From Planctomycetaceae bacterium (GTDB taxonomy: Bacteria; Planctomycetota; UBA1135; GCA-002686595): a DNA stretch of 64,000 nucleotides. The DNA is taken from contig WGMC01000008.1 in NCBI GenBank assembly GCA_016125265.1, forward strand, positions 62,001-126,000, written 5' to 3'. The position numbers and the translations under genes were made by a program. Of the stretch, positions 44,093 through 52,380 are shown in pieces. Every line of letters begins with the position of its first letter. Within the stretch, counting starts at the first letter, position 1. Under the pieces are notes generated by a model. It saw nothing but the letters and a program-made list of their open reading frames with translations. It was not told the DNA's origin and made no database searches.

Positions 44093-46818
44093 TGGGTGCG
44101 ATGCAGAAGTTGAGCGTTTTGCTCGTGCTGGGGACCCTCGGCGGCGCGGTCTGGCCCCAGGATTCCGCGCCCGCCGAAATCGCGCCCACAGAGGCAGAGG
44201 GTGCGTCCCAGCAGACGTCGGACGTGGGCGACACCGAGGCCCCCGGCGGCGACGACGCCGAGCCGTTCGTCCCGCCGCCGGACGTCTACCCGCATCCCAT
44301 CGAGCGCGACAGTGACCGCCAGCCGCGGCTCGTCACGGGCGGCAACGTGCTGATTGTCGGCGCGACCGTGCACGATGCGCTCGCGCCGGGACGACTCGCC
44401 GATGTGCTCGTCGTCGACGGCAAGATCGCGGCCATCGGAGAGGACCTGATCCCGCCCGAGGGCACCCTGACCGTCGAGGGCGCCGGCAAGCACCTGGCCC
44501 CCGGGGTCGTCGACGCGCACTCTCACATGGCCATCAGCGGCGGTGTGAACGAGGGCAGTGTGTCGATCTCCGCCGAAGTCGACATGGAGGACGTGATCGA
44601 CGCGGACGATCCGGCCCTCTACCGCGCCCTGGCGGGAGGTTGCACGACGATTCAGGTCCTGCACGGTTCGGCCAACGCCATCGGTGGGCAGGCCGCGCTC
44701 TTGAAGCTGCGCCGAGGAAGCACGGACGACGAACTCGTGTTCCGCGGCGCCCCGAAGGGCATCAAGTTCGCCCTGGGCGAGAACCCCAAACGCTCCAACT
44801 GGGGCACGCCGGGCGAGCGCTTTCCCAGCTCGCGGCTCGGCGTCGAAGCGCTGTTCCACCGCGCGTTCGAGCGCGCGCGCGAATATCGCGCGGAACTCGA
44901 GCTCTACGGGCAGGCCATCGCCCGCGGCGAAACGCCACTGGCCCCGCGCCGCGATTTGCGCCTCGAAGCCCTGGTTGCGATCCTCGAAGGCGATCTGGTC
45001 GTGCACGCGCACAGTTACCGCGCCGACGAGATCCTGATGCTGCTGCGTGTGGCCGAGCAATACGGCTTCAAGGTCGGTGTGCTGCATCACGTGCTCGAGG
45101 GCTACAAAGTGGCCCGCGAGATCGCCGAACACGGAGCTGGCACCAGCACCTTCAGCGATTGGTGGGCCTTCAAGATCGAGGCCTACGACGCAGTTCCCGG
45201 CAACGCCGAACTGTTGGACCGCGCGGGTGTGCTGTCCGGGATCAAGTCGGACAGCGACGAGCTGGTGCGCCACCTCTACCACGAGGCCGCGAAATCCGTC
45301 GGTTACAGCGGGTTGGACCGCGTGCGTGCCCTGCGGCTCGTGACGCTGCACCCGGCCCAACAGCTCGGTGTGGGCGACCGTGTGGGCTCCATCGAGGTCG
45401 GCAAGGATGCGGACCTGGTGTTGCTCGATGCGGACCCCTTGTCGGTGCACTCCAAGGTGCTGATGACCCTGGTGGACGGCGAAGTCGAGTTCGAACGGCG
45501 CGACGCCTTCGAACTCGACTACGCACGCGCGAACTTGGTGCGACCTGAGTTCTCCGAACCGCCCGCGCCGGTGTCCCCCGAGGGACCGGTTGTCGCCATC
45601 GTCGGCGCGACTCTGCACACGGTGGAGCAGGGCATCATCGAGAACGGAACGCTGTTGATCCAAGGCGGCCGTATCGCGGCGCTCGGAGGCAGTGTCGCGG
45701 TGCCGGACGGTGCCGAAACCGTGGATGCCTCCGGCAAGCACCTATTCCCCGGTTTGGTGGCACTCGACACGACGCTGGGCCTGCGCGAAATCGACTCGAT
45801 CCGCGCCACGCTCGACACGTCCGAGGACGGCGGCAACCAGCCAGACGTGCGTGTGTCCGCGTCGTTGCACGCCGACTCGGCGCACATCGGTGTGACGCGC
45901 GAGCGCGGGATCACCGTCGCACAGAGCGCGCCGCGCGGCCGCGGTCCGTTGCTCGGCCAATCGGCCGTATTGGCCCTCGACGGCGATACTTGGGAGGAGC
46001 TGCTGCTCGTCGACCGCGACATGCTGCACGTGCGTGTGCCAGGAGTGCCCAACACCAGCGAACCACGCCGCGGGCGCGCGCGCGGCGGCGCGGATGCCAG
46101 CACCAGTGACAAGGAGCTGGCCAACCTCGAACTCGCCTTCGAAGCTGCGGTGCAGTACGAGCGCTTGGTGCGCGAACGAACCGCGGACGGAGATCACCAA
46201 CCGCCCTTCGACTCGCGCCTCGCGGCCCTCGTGCCCTACGCCACGGGCCAAAAAACCGTGGCCCTGTACGCGCAAAACGCCGCAACGCTGCTGCGCGCCG
46301 TCGAGTTCGCCGCCAAAACGAAGGTCCGCGCCGTGATCTACGGCGCGGCCGAGGGTTGGAAGGTAGCGGACGCCATCGCGTCGGCGGGAATACCCGTGGT
46401 CGTGGGGCCCGTGGCCGCTCTGCCCACCAGTGAATACGACCCCTACGACTCGCCCTACGCGAACGCCGCCGTGCTTTCCCGCGCTGGTGTGCGGGTCGCG
46501 ATCGGCGCCGGCAACGACGACAACCCGCGCAACCTGGGATTCCACGCCGGCTTTGCCGCCGCCTACGGCCTGACGCCGGCCGCGGCCCTCGAAGCGGTCA
46601 CGTTGGCGCCCGCACGCATCCTCGGCATGGAGGCCCAACTCGGCAGTTTGGCGGTGGGCAAGCGCACCGATCTGGTGCTCGCTGACGGCGACATCCTCGA
46701 GCCGACCACGCGGATCCTGAACCTCTGGATCGCCGGAAAACCCGTCGATCTGGACAGCAAGCAGACTCGGCTCTACAAGCGCTACCAAGAGCGCTACGAG
46801 TCGGGCGGAGGCCGTTGA
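44092..46818 (+). CDS. Two-domain amidohydrolase fusion
   Basis: 908 residues with a signal peptide (MGAMQKLSVLLVLGTLGG). The first half (about 75-480) has DAHSHM for metal binding, LVVHAHSYRADEI, GVLHHVLEG and SDSDE, as in metal-dependent amidohydrolases. It ends PAQQLGVGDRVGSIEVGKDADLVLLDADPL. The second half (about 500-900) repeats the fold (IVGATLHTVEQGIIENGTLL, PARILGMEAQLGSLAVGKRTDLVLADGDI) but reads ALDTTLG in place of the His motif, so it is probably inactive. Substrate could be a peptide, urea- or imide-like compound. The downstream zinc-ribbon gene overlaps by one base. Confidence 0.88.
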   Translation: MGAMQKLSVLLVLGTLGGAVWPQDSAPAEIAPTEAEGASQQTSDVGDTEAPGGDDAEPFVPPPDVYPHPIERDSDRQPRLVTGGNVLIVGATVHDALAPGRLADVLVVDGKIAAIGEDLIPPEGTLTVEGAGKHLAPGVVDAHSHMAISGGVNEGSVSISAEVDMEDVIDADDPALYRALAGGCTTIQVLHGSANAIGGQAALLKLRRGSTDDELVFRGAPKGIKFALGENPKRSNWGTPGERFPSSRLGVEALFHRAFERAREYRAELELYGQAIARGETPLAPRRDLRLEALVAILEGDLVVHAHSYRADEILMLLRVAEQYGFKVGVLHHVLEGYKVAREIAEHGAGTSTFSDWWAFKIEAYDAVPGNAELLDRAGVLSGIKSDSDELVRHLYHEAAKSVGYSGLDRVRALRLVTLHPAQQLGVGDRVGSIEVGKDADLVLLDADPLSVHSKVLMTLVDGEVEFERRDAFELDYARANLVRPEFSEPPAPVSPEGPVVAIVGATLHTVEQGIIENGTLLIQGGRIAALGGSVAVPDGAETVDASGKHLFPGLVALDTTLGLREIDSIRATLDTSEDGGNQPDVRVSASLHADSAHIGVTRERGITVAQSAPRGRGPLLGQSAVLALDGDTWEELLLVDRDMLHVRVPGVPNTSEPRRGRARGGADASTSDKELANLELAFEAAVQYERLVRERTADGDHQPPFDSRLAALVPYATGQKTVALYAQNAATLLRAVEFAAKTKVRAVIYGAAEGWKVADAIASAGIPVVVGPVAALPTSEYDPYDSPYANAAVLSRAGVRVAIGAGNDDNPRNLGFHAGFAAAYGLTPAAALEAVTLAPARILGMEAQLGSLAVGKRTDLVLADGDILEPTTRILNLWIAGKPVDLDSKQTRLYKRYQERYESGGGR

Positions 46819-47135
46819 TGGGCGAGGCCAAGTCGATCGACGTGGAGTGCCCCTGCTGCCGTTCGCGGCTGCACATCGACGTATTGACGCGCTCCGTCCT
46901 GCGCGCCGCGTCTCCAGCCCAGGTGGACGAAATGGGGAAACCCGTAGTGTCGCCCAAGGATTGGGACCGGGCCCTGGGCCGGGTGAAGGAGCGCCATGCC
47001 GAGGGGGAGCGCTCGTTCGATGGGGCCCTCGAACGCGAACGCCGGCGGGCCGAGGACTTGGACGAGCTGTTCCGAAAGGCCGCAGCGAAGCGCGACAAGG
47101 AGTCGCGCGACGCCGACGGCGACTCGAATACGTGA
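46818..47135 (+). CDS. Small zinc-ribbon coiled-coil protein
   Basis: 105 residues. CPCC at 11-14 forms half of a zinc ribbon or a Cys cluster, followed by RSRLHIDVLTRSV. The C-terminal part is a charged helix (RALGRVKERHAEGERSFDGA, then RRRAEDLDELFRKAAAKRD). The ATG shares one base with the upstream stop (TGATG), so it is in the same operon. Similar small proteins occur in Planctomycetota, function unknown. Cytoplasmic. Confidence 0.78.
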   Translation: MGEAKSIDVECPCCRSRLHIDVLTRSVLRAASPAQVDEMGKPVVSPKDWDRALGRVKERHAEGERSFDGALERERRRAEDLDELFRKAAAKRDKESRDADGDSNT

Positions 47136-47376
47136 TGGGAGGCCCGGCCAGTTCTGGACGATTGCTCCACAACCGGTCCGAAACGGCCGCAATTGCCCCG
47201 ATAGTCGCGGAGCGGTCGGCCCAGAGGGCCGTCCCACGGGGGAGAGGACTTGATCCGGCGGCGGCGATTGGTGGAATAGGGGTCCTGAAACGGGCCTCCC
47301 TCTTGTCCACGCCCCGAGGTCCCTCGGCGAGGACCGGTCTGGGGGAGGCACGATCCCAAAACCCCCAACGAATCCC

Positions 47377-47712
47377 ATGAAGAAGATGCAACTGCTCGCG
47401 GCCGCCGCGACCCTCGGCCTGCTCGCCTCCTGCGTGGCCGGTCCGCACCAACTCCGCCGCACCGTGGACGACTGGGACCACAAGTTCTACACCGCCAATC
47501 CCTGGATCGGCGCCGTGATGTCCGTGTTCGTGTGGCCCTTCGTCGGCTTCGGCGCGGCCATCGGCGACTTCTTCGTGGTCGACGCCTACCACTTCTGGTT
47601 CAAGGACGCCTGGGACGGCAAGGGCACGGGCTTCGAGCACCTGCGCGTCGAGTCCGACCAGCAAGTGCAAAGCCTGCTGATCGACGGCGCGAAGTTCCTG
47701 CACCCGCGCTGA
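47377..47712 (+). CDS. DUF3332-like lipoprotein
   Basis: 111 residues. Lipobox LLASC (Cys19) after a short signal. The rest (NPWIGAVMSVFVWPFVGFGAAIGDFFVVDAYHFWF) has a hydrophobic segment followed by aromatic residues, as in DUF3332 lipoproteins. Function unknown. A well-formed terminator follows at 47767-47811, so it is probably a single-gene transcript. Confidence 0.8.
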   Translation: MKKMQLLAAAATLGLLASCVAGPHQLRRTVDDWDHKFYTANPWIGAVMSVFVWPFVGFGAAIGDFFVVDAYHFWFKDAWDGKGTGFEHLRVESDQQVQSLLIDGAKFLHPR

Positions 47713-47766
47713 TTGCCATCGGCCCGCGCCCCGCGCGGGCGTCTGCCATTCCAGTGCGGACGACGG

Positions 47767-47811
47767 GCTCCCCGCTCACCCCCTTCGGTGGTGCGGGGAG
47801 CTCGCGTTTTT
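47767..47811 (+). terminator. Rho-independent terminator after the DUF3332-like gene
   Basis: GCTCCCCGC pairs with GCGGGGAGC, and an inner CACC pairs with GGTG around CCCTTC. A TTTTT run follows at 47807-47811 after a short TCGCG. It lies between convergent genes and is on the plus-strand side. Confidence 0.75.
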
Positions 47812-47836
47812 GGTCCGCCCTTCGCTGCCAGCGGCC

Positions 47837-48541
47837 CTATTGCGCTTCGGGGGCCGGAACGCCCGCTTCCTGCCGCAGCGCCGCGGAAAGCTCCGTCAAG
47901 AGACCGCTTTCCAGCCGGCGCGCGAACGTGCCGAACTCCGGCGCGTACCAGAGCAGCGAAACAAAGTCCGGCACACCCTCGGCGCCGGCGAGGGACAGGG
48001 TGCGCCAGACCTGGATCGCGCGCACGCGGCCCGCGGGCACGTCGATCCATTCGACGGGACCGCAGCGGTAACTGGCGAGGAGCAGTACCTCGCGGTCGCC
48101 GTCCGCGCGGCGCACGAACTCGCCCGTCCACTGTTTGCCGGACCAAAGGGGCCAGGCGAAGCTCGGGTCCACCGGGTCGAAACGCACGCGCCAATCGCCG
48201 TCCGATTCCCGCTCGCCCAACTGCCCGAGGTCGCGATCCAGCGCCAACCGGGTGCCCTTGTCCACATCCACGAGGTTCCAACCGCCGTCTTCGGCGGCTT
48301 CGACCCGATAGCGCAGCCGCACGGTGGAACCGCGCACGAACTCGAACGTGTCGCCGTCTTTCCACGCGGGGGCGGCAAAACTCTCCTCGGACCGCGGCTC
48401 CTGGGCGGCGGGGACAAGGAGTCCCCGTCCGCTGGGTAGGGAGTCGGGGGCCGTGCGGCAGGCGCCGGCGATGAAGAGCAGGGCGGCTCCCACGAGCGGG
48501 CGCCACTTGGGGGCCGCGGCGTTTTGGATTCGGACGTGCAT
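47837..48541 (-). CDS. Lipoprotein of unknown function
   Basis: 234 residues; lipobox IAGAC (Cys28). The mature part is beta-rich: WKDGDTFEFVRGSTVRLRYRV, DWRVRFDPVDPSFAWPLW, CGPVEWIDVPAGRVRAIQVWRTL and DFVSLLWYAPEFGTFARRLE. It resembles exported proteins of unknown function that have a DUF3108-like beta barrel, but I am not sure of the family. The start at 48541 is six codons inside a longer frame and gives a better signal peptide. It is divergent from the LOG-family gene. Confidence 0.78.
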   Translation of the reverse strand: MHVRIQNAAAPKWRPLVGAALLFIAGACRTAPDSLPSGRGLLVPAAQEPRSEESFAAPAWKDGDTFEFVRGSTVRLRYRVEAAEDGGWNLVDVDKGTRLALDRDLGQLGERESDGDWRVRFDPVDPSFAWPLWSGKQWTGEFVRRADGDREVLLLASYRCGPVEWIDVPAGRVRAIQVWRTLSLAGAEGVPDFVSLLWYAPEFGTFARRLESGLLTELSAALRQEAGVPAPEAQ

Positions 48542-48695
48542 GGGGGGAGAGTATCGCATCCGCCGAAGCGCCCGGCGCCCTCGCGGCGCGCACCCCTTGG
48601 GCCGCGACCCGCGGACGTCGCGCGGATGGGGTCGTCGGCCTCTGGGCCGGGTGCTCGCGCTGGATCCAAAACCGCCTGCGCGCTACGACTTGCGC

Positions 48696-49532
48696 ATGGC
48701 AGAAAGTCGATTCCGCGCCGTCAAGGCCTACAAGAACGAGGCCTTCATGGGCAGCCCCCATGCGCGCATGCTGCGCATCCTGGCCGAGTATTCCGAGCCG
48801 GAGAGCCGCTTCCGCGAGCTGAAGGTGCGCGACACGATCGTGATCTTCGGGTCGGCGCGGATCCCCTCGCGGGAAACGGCGCTGGCCGAGCTCGCTGCCG
48901 CGAAGGCGGATGGCGGCGACCTGGCCCGCGCCGAGCGCCGCCTGGAGATGAGCAAGTACTACGAGGCGACCCGGCAACTGGCCGCTCGTCTCACTACGTG
49001 GTCGAAGTCGCTCGAGGGCACGGACCGCCGCTTCGTCGTTTGCTCCGGTGGGGGACCCGGCATCATGGAAGCGGCCAATCGGGGGGCCTCGGAGGCCCGC
49101 GGCGACAACATCGGGCTCAACATCTCGCTGCCGTTCGAGCAGAACGACAACCCGTACATCACGCGCAGGCTGTCGTTCGAGTTCCACTACTTCTTCATGC
49201 GCAAGTTCTGGTTCAGCTACCTCGCCAAGGCGATGATCGTCATGCCGGGCGGCTTCGGAACGCTGGACGAGATGTTCGAAGTGCTGACGCTGGTGCAGAC
49301 CCTCAAGATCAAGAAGAAGCTGCCGATGGTGGTGTTCGGTCGCGAGTACTGGAGCAAGGTGCTGCACCTCGAGCCGATGGTCGAAGCGGGCACGATCAGC
49401 CGCGAGGATCTCGACCTGTTTTTCATGACCGACTCGGTGGACGAGGCTTACGACTATTTGGTTGGGTGGCTCGAGAAGAACGTGCTCTCCGTGGAGCGCA
49501 AGGTGCCGGACCCGGGTTTCCTGACCGGCTGA
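48696..49532 (+). CDS. LOG-family protein (nucleotide phosphoribohydrolase type)
   Basis: 278 residues, Rossmann-like. Motifs are IVIFGSARIP, SGGGPGIMEAANRGA at 117-131 and MPGGFGTLDEMFE at 183-195, which form the LOG/lysine-decarboxylase-like active site. Such enzymes hydrolyse nucleoside monophosphates to a base and ribose 5-phosphate. The insertion LRITRRLSFEFHYFFMRKFWF-type aromatic stretch (about 159-175) belongs to the long bacterial branch, which may act on other nucleotides. The ATG at 48696 starts MAESRFRAVKAYK. Cytoplasmic. Confidence 0.9.
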   Translation: MAESRFRAVKAYKNEAFMGSPHARMLRILAEYSEPESRFRELKVRDTIVIFGSARIPSRETALAELAAAKADGGDLARAERRLEMSKYYEATRQLAARLTTWSKSLEGTDRRFVVCSGGGPGIMEAANRGASEARGDNIGLNISLPFEQNDNPYITRRLSFEFHYFFMRKFWFSYLAKAMIVMPGGFGTLDEMFEVLTLVQTLKIKKKLPMVVFGREYWSKVLHLEPMVEAGTISREDLDLFFMTDSVDEAYDYLVGWLEKNVLSVERKVPDPGFLTG

Positions 49533-49991
49533 ACAAATCGCCCGGGGAGCGCAGGGTTGGCTGTGGGGGGCGGCCGCCGCGGTTGGCGGCGGCGGGGCGC
49601 TGCGACGTGCCGGCGGCGGCGCGCGGCGGGCTTGCACAACACTTGCGTTGCGCCGTGCAACCGCCGAATTCGGCGTGAGTCATTCCCCTGGGCGGGTGGG
49701 GGCTAGGGATGGGGGAGCGCCGCGGCGGTTGTCGGCAACGCCGCCTCCTCCCCCCCGACCACCCCTGCTCCCGGGCCGTGCCCGGGCACGCGCACTCCCG
49801 GCGCAACACCCCTCCGACCGCCCCGAGCGCGGCTCCCCCGCGCTCCCTCGGGTGGAACCCGCGCTTCCGCTCGCACGGGGCCTGCCCAAGCCTCACACTG
49901 TTCGCCCCAATGCCGCCGCGCCGGGCTCTTTCGGGCCCTATGGCGCCTCCGCGCTGCATCCCACGCGGGTGGAGCGGCACCGACAATCGCC
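49533..49991. other. Intergenic stretch between LOG and icd genes
   Basis: About 460 nt with no gene I can support. It contains a 14-bp palindrome CGCCGAATTCGGCG at 49662-49675 and an inverted pair TTGCAC/GTGCAA just before it. These could bind a regulator of the isocitrate dehydrogenase gene, although it is 300 nt further on. The rest is GC-rich with no clear promoter. Confidence 0.45.
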
Positions 49992-51449
49992 ATGACCAGC
50001 GCCAGTTCCTCCCCCCGTCGAGTCACCCTGATCCCCGGTGACGGCATCGGTCCCGAAGTCGTCGCCGCCGCCCGTTCGGTCGTGGAGGCCGCCGGCGCGC
50101 CCATCGAATGGGAAGTCGTACGGGCGGGCCGCGAAGTCTTCGCCGAGGGCAACGCCACCGGGGTTTCGGCGGCGGCGATCGAGTCCTTGAAGCGCAACGG
50201 CGTCGCCCTCAAGGGGCCGCTCGAAACGCCCATCGGCCACGGTGGCAAGAGCGCGAACGTCACCCTGCGCAAGTTCTTCGAGACCTACGGCAACACGCGA
50301 CCCGTGCGCGAGCTTCCCGGTATCCAGACGCCGTTCAGCGGCCGCGGCATCGACTTCGTGGTCGTGCGCGAGAACGTGGAGGACCTCTACGCCGGCATCG
50401 AGCACATGCAGACGGCCACGGTCGCACAGTGCCTCAAACTGGTCAGCGAGAAGGGCTGCGAGAAGATCTCCCGTTTGGCGTTCGAAGTGGCCCTCTCCGA
50501 AGGGCGCCGCAGTGTCACCTGCGTCACGAAGGCCAACATCATGAAACTCACCGAGGGCATGCTGAAGCGTGTCTTCGAGCGTGTGGCTTCGGACTACCCC
50601 GACATCGAGCCCCGCTACATGCTGGTGGACAACTGCGCCCACCAACTGGTCCGTCACCCTGAGTCGTTCGACGTGCTCGTGACGACGAACATGAACGGCG
50701 ACATCCTCTCGGACCTGGCCTCGGGTCTGGTCGGCGGGCTCGGCATCGCCCCGGGGGCCAACATCGGGCGCGACCTCGCGATGTTCGAGGCCGTGCACGG
50801 CACCGCGCCGGACATCGCGGGGCGCGACATGGCAAACCCTACGGCCATGTTGCTGTCCGCAGTGCTGATGCTGCGCCACCTGCAGATGTTCGAGCTCGCC
50901 GACCGCGTGGAAGCGGCAGTGCTGCTGACGCTCGAGCGCGGGCCGCGCACGGGCGACATCGCCGGCGGAATGGAGGCCTGCGGCACCGCGGCATTCACCG
51001 ACGCGATCATCGGCAACCTCGGCCGCGCGCCGGACGGGTGGAAACCGCGCACCCATCGTCCCCTGCACCTACCGGAGGTCGCCGAGGGCCCCGACCGCAC
51101 GCCCGCCGAGCGCATGCGTTGTGTCGGAATCGACGTCTTCGTCGACTCCGAGCTCAGCCCGCAGGACCTGGGCGCCAGCATCTCCAACCTGATGGAGGGC
51201 TCGCCCGTGCGCCTCAAGATGATCTCGAACCGCGGCACGGTGGTGTACCCGCTGACGGGCGCACCCACGGACTGCGTCGACCACTGGCGCTGCCGCTTCG
51301 CCCTTCGGGAGCCGGGCGCAAGTTTCACCGACGATCTCGTGCTCGACGTGCTGGCCCGGATCGCCGGCCGCCACCGGTACATGCACCTCGAAAAGCTCTG
51401 CGACCTCGACGGCCAGCGCGGCTACGCCCTGGCCCAAGGCGAGGAGTGA
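49992..51449 (+). CDS. icd: Isocitrate dehydrogenase, long type
   Basis: 485 residues; a beta-decarboxylating dehydrogenase of the TCA cycle. Motifs: IPGDGIGPEV at 14-23, substrate site SANVTLRK (a serine-asparagine-arginine set), TNMNGDILSDL for the metal aspartates, and the adenosine-binding HGTAPDIAG at 269-277. Asp and Ile stand at the positions where NADP enzymes have Lys and Tyr, which suggests NAD preference. After about residue 345 a 140-residue C-terminal extension follows (CVGIDVFVDS, SNLMEGSPVRLKMISNRGT), as in the Thermus-type enzymes. A citrate partner gene is not in the window. Confidence 0.92.
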   Translation: MTSASSSPRRVTLIPGDGIGPEVVAAARSVVEAAGAPIEWEVVRAGREVFAEGNATGVSAAAIESLKRNGVALKGPLETPIGHGGKSANVTLRKFFETYGNTRPVRELPGIQTPFSGRGIDFVVVRENVEDLYAGIEHMQTATVAQCLKLVSEKGCEKISRLAFEVALSEGRRSVTCVTKANIMKLTEGMLKRVFERVASDYPDIEPRYMLVDNCAHQLVRHPESFDVLVTTNMNGDILSDLASGLVGGLGIAPGANIGRDLAMFEAVHGTAPDIAGRDMANPTAMLLSAVLMLRHLQMFELADRVEAAVLLTLERGPRTGDIAGGMEACGTAAFTDAIIGNLGRAPDGWKPRTHRPLHLPEVAEGPDRTPAERMRCVGIDVFVDSELSPQDLGASISNLMEGSPVRLKMISNRGTVVYPLTGAPTDCVDHWRCRFALREPGASFTDDLVLDVLARIAGRHRYMHLEKLCDLDGQRGYALAQGEE

Positions 51450-51542
51450 CCCGAGCCCGGCGCGCCTTGGGCGCCGTTGCCCGCCGGTCCGGCGGTTACC
51501 CTCCGGGCCGCGCGGGGCTCGGAGGGCCGCCGCCCGGGGGAA

Positions 51543-52307
51543 ATGGTCCAAGCGGAGCGGGGGTTCTGGGAGCGCTACGGCGCCTTCGACGTCGAGCGCT
51601 CCGTGGCGGGCCTCGATCCGAGGGCTCCGGCCCTCGTGCTCGGGCAGGATTGCACCGCCGACGGGCTGCCCGGTGAAACCACCGGCCAACTGGCAGCGGC
51701 CCTCGATCGGCGCGGGTACCACGCCCTCAGCCTCTCGATCGCCGTCGGGGCGAGCGCTTCCCAAGGCCCGCCCGCGACGCTCGCCGACGTCACCCGGCTG
51801 CTCGGGTTGCGGCGGGACTGGGCGCTCGCCGTGGGAGTGGGATGGGCCGCCTCCGCCCTCCTCGCCCTCGCCCGCGATCTGCCCAGCGGCGCGGGCTTGG
51901 TGCTGGTCGCACCGCCCCTTTCCGGGGACGGGCCCGCGGGCGTCGACGGCGGCCACTTCGACGCACCTGGTTGGCCGGTCCACCGCAGTTTCGTCGACCT
52001 CGCCGGCGCGGCCCTGCCCACGCGGGGGCCCGCGGCCCAGGGTGTGCAGTTGGAGCGCCCGCTGCTCGTGGTCGCGCTGCCCGAGGAGGAGCGCGCCGGG
52101 CACAGCGCGGGCGAACTCCTCTTCGAACTGGCGCCCCGTCCCAAGACCTTGATCGTGCTGGGCGGCACGGCCCTTGAGCCGATGGACCCGCGCACCCGCT
52201 CCCTGGCCGGGCAACTGGTGGCCGAATGGGCCGAGGAGCGGCTCCTGGAGCAGCGTTCGGGCCGGGCGCCCGTGCCCCGAACCGAACGCTGGGTCACGGG
52301 TGGCTGA
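51543..52307 (+). CDS. Alpha/beta-hydrolase-like protein without visible nucleophile
   Basis: 254 residues. The order of strands resembles an alpha/beta hydrolase (PALVLGQDCTADGLPGETT, DWALAVGVGWAASALLALARDL, RPKTLIVLGGTALEPMDP), but the nucleophile elbow reads GVGWA, with no Ser. It is probably non-catalytic or a different fold. The ATG at 51543 is preceded by GGGGGAAA. The next gene starts 73 nt downstream on the same strand, so cotranscription with the secreted esterase is possible. Function unknown. Confidence 0.65.
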   Translation: MVQAERGFWERYGAFDVERSVAGLDPRAPALVLGQDCTADGLPGETTGQLAAALDRRGYHALSLSIAVGASASQGPPATLADVTRLLGLRRDWALAVGVGWAASALLALARDLPSGAGLVLVAPPLSGDGPAGVDGGHFDAPGWPVHRSFVDLAGAALPTRGPAAQGVQLERPLLVVALPEEERAGHSAGELLFELAPRPKTLIVLGGTALEPMDPRTRSLAGQLVAEWAEERLLEQRSGRAPVPRTERWVTGG

Positions 52308-52380
52308 CGCGCCCGGGGCCGCCGACTCGGCCCCGGCAAGGTGCATCCCGCGCGGCTCCTTCCGGGGTACTGTCGGCGCC

